Positions 35,763 to 41,038 of a DNA stretch of 41,038 nt are shown here, piece after piece; the stretch's first letter is position 1; every line of letters begins with the position of its first letter. The DNA comes from Hoeflea sp. BAL378 (GTDB lineage Bacteria > Pseudomonadota > Alphaproteobacteria > Rhizobiales > Rhizobiaceae). A model generated the notes under the pieces. The model saw only the letters and a program-made list of their open reading frames with translations. It was not told where the DNA came from and searched no databases. The stretch covers positions 1 through 41,038 of the forward strand of contig NZ_JRJG01000011.1 of the NCBI RefSeq assembly GCF_000759435.1, read 5' to 3'. The position numbers were made by a program, and so were the translations under genes.

Positions 35763-36953
35763 TCAGGTTTCGGGACGCGGGATCGGGATCGGCACGCTCG
35801 AGCGCAGCGGCATGGCCTCGGCTGCGGGCGCGGCGGGTGCGGTGAATGCCGATGCGGCGATCGGCTTGACCTCTCCGCCAGGCCCGTCGGAGGGCCGCGC
35901 CATCGGGATCGGAACGCGCGACAGGGCGATCTCCACGCCCGTGGTGGCGGGACTGGCTGGCGCCTGCACCAATCGCCGCTCACGCTGCAGTTCGACCAGA
36001 TAGGGTGAGTTGAGCACGAGCTTGCCGTCCTCGTCGCGGTCGTCGTTGCGCTCCGCCTGCGCGGTCTTGGTGCAGATATTGGCGGAAATATCGGCGACCA
36101 CATCCCGACCCTCGCCATAGGGCGCAAGGTTCATGAGCGTGACGCCACCGGCGCCGGAACTGGTCAGGGTCTCCTGCAGCATCCGTGCGGACTCCTCGGC
36201 TCTGGCCTGTTGCGACAGGGCGCCGAGCACGACGCTGATCACGGTCTTCCCGTTGCGCGTCGCCGAGGACACCTGATTGAACCCGGAAGCGCAGATGAAT
36301 CCGGTCTTCATCCCGTCGGCGCCTTGGAACCTGCCTATCAGCAGATTGTGGTTCTCCTCGGTCGAGGATCCCATGGCGAAGCCCTCGTAGCCGAAATAGG
36401 GCGCGAACTCGGGAAAGTCGCGGCGAAGGGCAACCGCCAGCACAGCCATGTCCCGCGCGGTGGTGTATTGTCCGCTGGCCGGCAGTCCATGCGGATTGAC
36501 GAACCGGGTCGACAGCATGCCGAGCCTGACGGCGGTGGCGTTCATCTCCGCGACGAAGGCCTCCTTGCTGCCGGCAACCGCTTCGGCGATCGCCACGGCG
36601 ACGTCGTTTGCGGACTTGATCATGAGGTATTTGATCGCCGAATCGAGCGGAAAGCGCTCGCCGGGCTTGAAATACATTTTGCTGGGCGGTTCGCTGGCGG
36701 CGGGCACCGACATGGCGATCGGCGTCTCCAGCGTCATCTGTCCCGACCTGATCGCCGAGAACACGATATACACAGTCATGAGCTTGGTCAGCGACGCCGG
36801 ATACCAGCGTTGAAAGGCCTGTTCATGCTCGATGACCCGGCCGGTGGCGAGGTCCACGGCTATCCTGGGATTGGCCGCCGCCACGCTGGCCCCCAACAGC
36901 ATCAGCGCCGCCATTGCCACGCCGATTCTGCGCATCTGTCGCATTCCCATCAT
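35763..36953 (-). CDS. D-alanyl-D-alanine carboxypeptidase (class C/low-mass PBP)
   Basis: Trims the terminal D-Ala of peptidoglycan stem peptides in the periplasm. A signal peptide is clear (MRRIGVAMAALMLLGASVAA). The penicillin-binding triad is complete: SLTK with S54 and K57, SAN at 114-116, and KTG at 216-218. After about 300 there is a Pro-rich tail instead of the usual beta-sheet and amphipathic anchor; it contains VPIPMARP and ends VPIPIPRPET. The first of several ATGs (36953) is used, but the exact one is not fixed. It lies ahead of the CobW gene and is divergent from the M20 gene. Confidence 0.92.
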   Translation of the reverse strand: MMGMRQMRRIGVAMAALMLLGASVAAANPRIAVDLATGRVIEHEQAFQRWYPASLTKLMTVYIVFSAIRSGQMTLETPIAMSVPAASEPPSKMYFKPGERFPLDSAIKYLMIKSANDVAVAIAEAVAGSKEAFVAEMNATAVRLGMLSTRFVNPHGLPASGQYTTARDMAVLAVALRRDFPEFAPYFGYEGFAMGSSTEENHNLLIGRFQGADGMKTGFICASGFNQVSSATRNGKTVISVVLGALSQQARAEESARMLQETLTSSGAGGVTLMNLAPYGEGRDVVADISANICTKTAQAERNDDRDEDGKLVLNSPYLVELQRERRLVQAPASPATTGVEIALSRVPIPMARPSDGPGGEVKPIAASAFTAPAAPAAEAMPLRSSVPIPIPRPET

Positions 36954-37047
36954 CCCTGATACCCGCTTTTCAACATTTCACGGAGCTTCTCGGCCGCCCG
37001 GAGGACAAACCGCACCGGGCGCGAAGCAATCGATCCGCTGATTTCTG

Positions 37048-37076
37048 CTCGTCATACCCGCCTACTTAGCCTATAT
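37048..37076 (+). promoter_or_regulatory. Candidate promoter for the M20 amidohydrolase
   Basis: CTATAT at 37071-37076 is a perfect alphaproteobacterial -10, with CTCGTC (4 of 6 to CTTGAC) exactly 17 nt upstream. It would give a leader of about 70 nt. It lies in the 202-bp region divergent to the carboxypeptidase gene; I see no equally good site for the other direction. Confidence 0.4.
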
Positions 37077-37155
37077 GGCAGACAGATGGCAAAAGGCGAT
37101 ATCAACTTGCGCGCCCTTGCCCGATCTTAAAATCAAGAAGCCATAGGGGTGAAAG

Positions 37156-38322
37156 ATGCAACTGGTCGCCGATGTTGTCTCCATGAAGGACGAGGTCGCC
37201 GAATGGCGCCGCACGCTTCACGCCGATCCCGAATTGCTGTTCGACGTGCACAACACCGCGGCCTTCGTCGCCGACAAGCTCCGCGCCTTCGGCTGCGACG
37301 AGGTCGTCACCGGCATCGGCCAGACCGGCGTCGTCGGCATCATCCATGGCCGCCCCGGCGGCAACGGCCCGGCCATCGGCCTGCGCGCCGACATGGACGC
37401 CCTGCCGATCACCGAGATCACCGGCCTGCCTTGGGCCTCGCGCACGCCGGGCAAGATGCATGCCTGCGGCCATGACGGCCACACCGCGATGCTGCTGGGG
37501 GCGGCCCGCCACCTGGCCGCGACCCGCAATTTCACCGGATCCGTGGCGGTCATCTTCCAGCCCGCCGAAGAGGGCGGCGGCGGCGGCCGCGAAATGGTCA
37601 ATGACGGCATGATGGAGCGGTTCGGCATCGCCAAGGTGTTCGGCATGCACAATCTGCCGGGTCTGCCGGTCGGCCAGTTCGCCATCCGCAAGGGGCCGAT
37701 CATGGCCGCGACCGACATTTTCGACATCACCGTCAAGGGCCGCGGCGGCCATGCGGCGATGCCCTACCAGACCATCGATCCGATCGTAGCCTCCGCGGCC
37801 ATCGTCTCCTCGCTGCAGACCATCGCCTCGCGCAACGCCAACCCGCTCGAATCGCTGGTGGTCTCGGTGACGAAGTTCCTCGGCGGCTCGGCCTACAACA
37901 TCATTCCCGAAACCGTCGAGCTGGCCGGCACCGTGCGCACCCTGTCGCCGGCGATGCGCGATCTCGCGGAAGCGCGGATCACCGAGATCGCCCGGGGCGT
38001 CGCCGCCGCCCACGGCGCGGAAGCCACGGTCAGGTATCTGAGGAACTACCCGGTCACCTTCAACCATGCCGACGAGACCGATTTCGCCGCCGATGTGGCC
38101 GAAAGCCTGGCGGGCGAGGGCATGGTCGAGCGAAACCAGCCGCCGACCATGGGCGGCGAGGACTTCTCCTTCATGCTCGAGGCCCGGCCCGGCGCCTTCA
38201 TCTTCATGGGCAATGGCGACACCGCCGGCCTGCATCACCCGGCCTATGATTTCAACGACGACGCCATCCCCGTCGGCGTCTCCTATTGGGTCAGGCTCGC
38301 CGAAAAGGCGCTGGCGGCATAG
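37156..38322 (+). CDS. M20 family amidohydrolase (hippurate hydrolase-like)
   Basis: A di-metal peptidase/amidohydrolase of 388 residues in the M20D group that includes hippurate hydrolase and N-acyl-amino acid hydrolases. The metal ligands fall in MHACGHDGHT (C104, H106), PAEEGGGGG (E138/E139) and MHNLPG (H165), with the final histidine in GLHHPAYDFND. The dimer-domain insertion shows GRGGHAAMPY. The ATG at 37156 has GGGGTGA 5 nt upstream. No signal peptide is seen, so it is cytoplasmic. The actual amide substrate cannot be told. It has its own candidate promoter and a strong hairpin after it. Confidence 0.9.
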   Translation: MQLVADVVSMKDEVAEWRRTLHADPELLFDVHNTAAFVADKLRAFGCDEVVTGIGQTGVVGIIHGRPGGNGPAIGLRADMDALPITEITGLPWASRTPGKMHACGHDGHTAMLLGAARHLAATRNFTGSVAVIFQPAEEGGGGGREMVNDGMMERFGIAKVFGMHNLPGLPVGQFAIRKGPIMAATDIFDITVKGRGGHAAMPYQTIDPIVASAAIVSSLQTIASRNANPLESLVVSVTKFLGGSAYNIIPETVELAGTVRTLSPAMRDLAEARITEIARGVAAAHGAEATVRYLRNYPVTFNHADETDFAADVAESLAGEGMVERNQPPTMGGEDFSFMLEARPGAFIFMGNGDTAGLHHPAYDFNDDAIPVGVSYWVRLAEKALAA

Positions 38323-38375
38323 CCGCCATCCGCCCCTGCCCTGTCCACGGCACATCGGTGCGAATAGCGCCGCAT

Positions 38376-38408
38376 CGGGGCGGTTCTCCTTATTGAAGAA
38401 CCGCCCCG
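38376..38408 (+). terminator. Strong hairpin after the M20 gene
   Basis: A perfect 12-bp stem, CGGGGCGGTTCT with AGAACCGCCCCG, and a 9-nt loop, followed by the short T-rich GTTTCTG. It probably ends the M20 transcript. The T-run is weak, so Rho may help. Its right arm also overlaps the candidate promoter of the tRNA. Confidence 0.65.
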
Positions 38409-38420
38409 GTTTCTGTATGC
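38392..38420 (+). promoter_or_regulatory. Candidate promoter for tRNA-Arg
   Basis: ATTGAA (38392-38397), exactly 17 nt, then GTATGC (38415-38420). Transcription would start near 38427, just before the tRNA. The match is only partial and the site lies inside the preceding terminator hairpin. Confidence 0.3.
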
Positions 38421-38431
38421 AGGGAACGCGT

Positions 38432-38507
38432 GGTCCCGTAGCTCAGGGGATAGAGCACAGGATTCCTAATCCTGGGGTCGAAGGTTCGAATCCTTCCGGG
38501 ATCACCA
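38432..38507 (+). tRNA. tRNA-Arg (anticodon CCT)
   Basis: 76 nt with an encoded CCA. The acceptor stem is GGTCCCG paired with CGGGATC (one G-T pair), the D-stem GCTC/GAGC, the anticodon stem CAGGA/TCCTG around the loop TTCCTAA, and the T-arm GAAGG-TTCGAAT-CCTTC. The anticodon CCT reads AGG arginine codons, a rare codon class in a GC-rich genome. Such tRNA genes are frequent integration sites, but no integrase or repeat of the 3' end is seen here. Confidence 0.96.
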
Positions 38508-38574
38508 CCCTCCCACGCGCCGCTTCCGAAAACATGGTCGGCATTTTCCAGGCCACGTGCCGCCCGGAGCCTGA

Positions 38575-39795
38575 TCAGGCCGCGACAGGCTCTCCGCGCC
38601 GCGCCCGCGACTTGAACAGCAAGAGCCCGATGATCGCGATGTTGAGCAGGTTCCAGGCGATGCCGTTGAGGAAGGCCGCCTGGTAGGAGCCGGTCAGGTC
38701 GTAGATCCAGCCCGACATCCAGCCGCCCAGCGCCATGCCGAGAATCGTCGCCATGATGACGAAGCCGACCCTCGCGCCGGCTTCCCTGGCCGGCATGTAT
38801 TCGCGCACGATCAGCGCGTAGCTCGGCACGATCCCGCCCTGCGACAGGCCGAAGATGAGGCTCACGATATAGAGCGGCACCAGCGCGTCGAACGGCAGGT
38901 AGAGAAACAGCGCGCTGCATTGCAGCGTCGAGCCGATCAGCAGCGTCTTGACCCCGCCCAGCCTGTCGGCGATCAGACCCGAGACCAGCCGCGACACCAC
39001 CCCGCCCATCAGCATCAGCGACAGCATCTCCGCCCCGACCGCGGGGCCGTAGCCCAAGTCCGTGCAGTAGGAGACCAGGTGCACCTGCGGCATCGCCATC
39101 GCCACGCAGCAGCCGACGCCGGCCACGCCCAGCATCCATTGCAGCGCGGTGGGCGAGAAGCTGACCGAGCGCGCATTGGCCGCCGACATCCGGTTGGCAT
39201 GCGCCGTGGCGCTCTCGGGCACCCGGCGCCTGAGCAGCAGCGACAAGGGCAGGATCATCAGCACCGGCAGGACCGCCAGCACCGTGTAGACGGCGCGCCA
39301 GCCGTGATCGTTGAGGATGCCCGCGAGCAGCATCGGCCAGATCGCCCCCGACAGGTAGTTCCCGCTCGCGGCGATGGCGACAGCGATGCCGCGCCTTTTG
39401 TAGAACCAGTGGGAGATGTCGGCGATCAGGGGACCGAAACTCGCCGCCGTGCCGAAGCCGATGATGAAATGCGTGACCGTGAGCATTGGCACCGAGCCGC
39501 TCAGCGCCGCGAGGCCAAAGCCCGCCGCAATGGCGAGCGCCGATCCGGCCAGCGCCGTGGTGATCCCCCATTTGTCGACGGCGCGGCCGATGACGAGATT
39601 GCCGAGCCCGAAGCCGACCATGGTCATGGTGTAGGGAAGCGAGGCGTCGGCCCGGGCGATGGCGAATTCGGCCTGCACCGCGGGCATGATGACGATGATT
39701 GCCCACATGCCGACATTGCCGATAACGGCGATTGCGAGCGTTGCGCCGAGCCGCATCCACGAATACCGGCTGTCAAGGATGTCGGACTCTGTCAT
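38575..39795 (-). CDS. MFS transporter (12-helix)
   Basis: A 406-residue major facilitator with 12 hydrophobic helices. The loop 2-3 signature appears as GRAVDKWG, and the central loop holds a basic stretch (RRRVPES). The second-half copy is GLIADRLGGVK. The substrate is not predictable; it resembles oxalate/formate- or monocarboxylate-type MFS in overall layout, which is only an impression. I choose the ATG at 39795 (MTESDILDSRYSW) over one at 39975, since the extra 60 residues are polar and not transporter-like. No good ribosome site is seen; a CTATAC -10 lies about 40 nt upstream on this strand. Its stop is overlapped by the palindrome GCCTGATCAGGC (38569-38580). Confidence 0.88.
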   Translation of the reverse strand: MTESDILDSRYSWMRLGATLAIAVIGNVGMWAIIVIMPAVQAEFAIARADASLPYTMTMVGFGLGNLVIGRAVDKWGITTALAGSALAIAAGFGLAALSGSVPMLTVTHFIIGFGTAASFGPLIADISHWFYKRRGIAVAIAASGNYLSGAIWPMLLAGILNDHGWRAVYTVLAVLPVLMILPLSLLLRRRVPESATAHANRMSAANARSVSFSPTALQWMLGVAGVGCCVAMAMPQVHLVSYCTDLGYGPAVGAEMLSLMLMGGVVSRLVSGLIADRLGGVKTLLIGSTLQCSALFLYLPFDALVPLYIVSLIFGLSQGGIVPSYALIVREYMPAREAGARVGFVIMATILGMALGGWMSGWIYDLTGSYQAAFLNGIAWNLLNIAIIGLLLFKSRARRGEPVAA

Positions 39796-39964
39796 GCCGG
39801 CCAATTTATGGAGAGGCGGCAGCTTTGTATAGCCGGCCCGCTTCCAGCACACGGGAAAACGCGATTTCTCGCGGGCGCGGGCGGCCACTGCCGATTGTTC
39901 TTGAATTGCGGGGGGAGACGCGCGAAAAATCCTTGCGGGGAACACAACCATGGGGGGATCAGTA

Positions 39965-40723
39965 ATGGCCGGCAAGACAGAGACCCAGACGAACCCGCTT
40001 CCGCTGTTCTACCGGTCGCCCGAGGCCGTCAGCCCGGAGCGCCATGGCGACAAGGGAGTGGCGCTGGGCGGCAATCTCGGCTTCGCGGCCGGCGCCCACG
40101 TCATCCCGCTGATGGCGGCCGAAATGCCCGCGGCCATGCGGTCCTATCCGATCGTCTTTTCCACACCCGATTTCATGCCGATGGTCATCACCGGCATCAG
40201 GGAGGGCGAGAACCTGTTCATCGATGCCGCGGGCAGATGGGCGGAACCGCATTATGTGCCGGCCTATGTGCGGCGCTATCCCTTCATCCTCTCGGGCGGC
40301 GAGACCGACGAACGGCTGGCGCTGTGCATCGAGAATGATCCCGAACGGCTGGTCAGCCTGGACGGCGCCGGCGAGGACGTCAAGCCGCTGTTCGAGGACC
40401 GGGGCCAGGGCGAAGTCATCAGGCACGCCCTGTCGTTCTGCGAGCAGTATCAGGGCATGTATGTGAAGACCCGGCAGATCATGAAGGTCATCGCCGACAG
40501 CGGGCTGCTGGCCGAACGCACCGGCAAGATCACGCTTGGCGACGGCCAGACGTTCAACATCGCCGGCTTCCACCTCGTCGACGAGGCGAAGCTTCTCGCC
40601 ATGAGCGACGAGGATTTCTTGAAGCTCCGCCATGCCGACGCCCTGGCGACCGTCTATTGTCATCTCGCCTCCATGAACAGCTGGACCTCGGTCCTGCACC
40701 AGGCGGGCCTGCGCAACGCCTGA
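39965..40723 (+). CDS. SapC family protein
   Basis: A 252-residue protein of the SapC family (PF07277), named for a Campylobacter S-layer locus but widespread and of unknown function. It shows LPLFYRSPEAVSPERHGD at the start, IPLMAAEMPAAMRSYPIVF, FMPMVITGIREGENLFID, WAEPHYVPAYVRRYPFIL and a C-terminal FNIAGFHLVDEAKL, all typical. There is no signal peptide or membrane helix, so it is probably cytoplasmic. The ATG at 39965 follows a GGGGG run; ATG 39950 is possible. It is divergent from the MFS gene and 12 nt ahead of the dehydrogenase, so the last two are one operon. Confidence 0.9.
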   Translation: MAGKTETQTNPLPLFYRSPEAVSPERHGDKGVALGGNLGFAAGAHVIPLMAAEMPAAMRSYPIVFSTPDFMPMVITGIREGENLFIDAAGRWAEPHYVPAYVRRYPFILSGGETDERLALCIENDPERLVSLDGAGEDVKPLFEDRGQGEVIRHALSFCEQYQGMYVKTRQIMKVIADSGLLAERTGKITLGDGQTFNIAGFHLVDEAKLLAMSDEDFLKLRHADALATVYCHLASMNSWTSVLHQAGLRNA

Positions 40724-40735
40724 AGGAATTTCAAC

Positions 40736-41038
40736 ATGACCCTATCGATTGCAGTGCTCGGCACCGGGCTGATGGGCCTTCCGATGGCCCGAAGGCTGAT
40801 CGGCGCCGGGTTCGATGTCACCGTCTGGAACAGGGACGCGGCAAAATCCGCACCGCTCTTGGCCGAGGGGGCACGGGTCGCGGCCAGCGCCGCCGACGCC
40901 GTCCGCAATGCGACCCATGTCATCACCATGCTGACCGACGGGGCGGCCGTGGAGAATGTCCTGTTCGCGCAAGGCGTTGCCGAAGCTCTCGCCGCCGGCG
41001 CCACCGTCATCGACATGAGCTCGATCCGGCCGTCCCAG
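40736..41038 (+). CDS. 3-hydroxyisobutyrate dehydrogenase family protein (3' end cut by window edge)
   Basis: The first 101 residues of a beta-hydroxyacid dehydrogenase. The N-terminal Rossmann loop reads MTLSIAVLGTGLMGLPMARR, with GTGLMG binding NAD(P), followed by VTVWNRDAAK, whose Asn-Arg suggests NADP preference. Next come VITMLTDGAAVENVLF and VIDMSSIRPS, the substrate-binding signature expected at this spot. AGGA lies about 8 nt before the ATG. The catalytic lysine is beyond the edge. Its exact substrate (3-hydroxyisobutyrate, tartronate semialdehyde or another small acid) cannot be told. Confidence 0.88.
   Translation, partial: MTLSIAVLGTGLMGLPMARRLIGAGFDVTVWNRDAAKSAPLLAEGARVAASAADAVRNATHVITMLTDGAAVENVLFAQGVAEALAAGATVIDMSSIRPSQ

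Noticed and set aside
38432-38507. tRNA-Arg as an occupied attachment site
   Set aside because: No integrase follows and I see no second copy of the tRNA 3' end in the window.

Overview
The window is a GC-rich (about two-thirds G+C by eye), gene-dense chromosomal segment. Its gene content and order point to an alphaproteobacterium of the Hyphomicrobiales (Rhizobiales). The indicators are argH-lptM-lysA next to a DUF4175/TIGR02302 protein, CobS/CobT beside a J-domain protein and bolA, a small membrane ORF-xerD-accA, DUF3108-rpmB, and the promoter form CTTGAC-N17-CTATA(T/G). The genus cannot be fixed from the sequence alone. I read 44 protein genes (the two edge genes are partial) and one tRNA. 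I see no insertion sequence, phage block, CRISPR array or rRNA, and no gap between genes longer than 300 bases.

Layout, left to right. 1-666 (-) is a TlpA-type thioredoxin, divergent from argH-lptM-lysA-DUF4175 (688-6389, +). Then come a single-domain response regulator, hpt and a Pro/Ala-rich one-pass membrane protein (6445-8241, -). They are followed by ftsE-ftsX-YdcF/DUF218-plsC (8461-11826, +), a ChaC-like gamma-glutamylcyclotransferase (-) and a DUF2125 protein (+). On the minus strand lie GST, methyltransferase, hisC and prephenate dehydrogenase (13528-17148). Then come gloB and a DUF985 cupin (+), and YhhN, an EamA transporter and DUF3108 (-). Next are rpmB with a terminator and a queuosine-precursor transporter (+). 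A phytase-like exported protein, cobT, cobS and a J protein (22259-26878, -) are divergent from bolA (+). CorC/HlyC, aroB and aroK (27373-30409, -) are divergent from a 47-aa membrane protein, xerD, accA, an L,D-transpeptidase lipoprotein and a TusA protein (30636-34516, +). A CobW GTPase and a D,D-carboxypeptidase follow (-), then an M20 amidohydrolase and tRNA-Arg(CCT) (+), an MFS transporter (-), and finally SapC with a hydroxyacid dehydrogenase running off the right edge (+).

The themes are core metabolism (arginine, lysine, aromatic amino acids, cobalamin, fatty-acid initiation) and envelope/division functions (FtsEX, PlsC, LptM-like lipoprotein, L,D-transpeptidase, D,D-carboxypeptidase, DUF4175). 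Short 4-nt start/stop overlaps mark translationally coupled sets: ftsEX (8 nt), aroK-aroB-CorC, EamA-YhhN, cobT-phytase-like and Ldt-TusA. Regulatory signals I can support include a near-consensus rpmB promoter, a CtrA-type TTAA-N7-TTAA box in front of ftsEX, and a pair of related palindromes next to hpt and aroK.

I do not see a clearly undescribed multi-gene system. The best leads are the shared palindrome, the CtrA-type box, several conserved but uncharacterised proteins (DUF4175, the 47-aa membrane protein, the Cys/His J protein) and the envelope genes with unusual tails.
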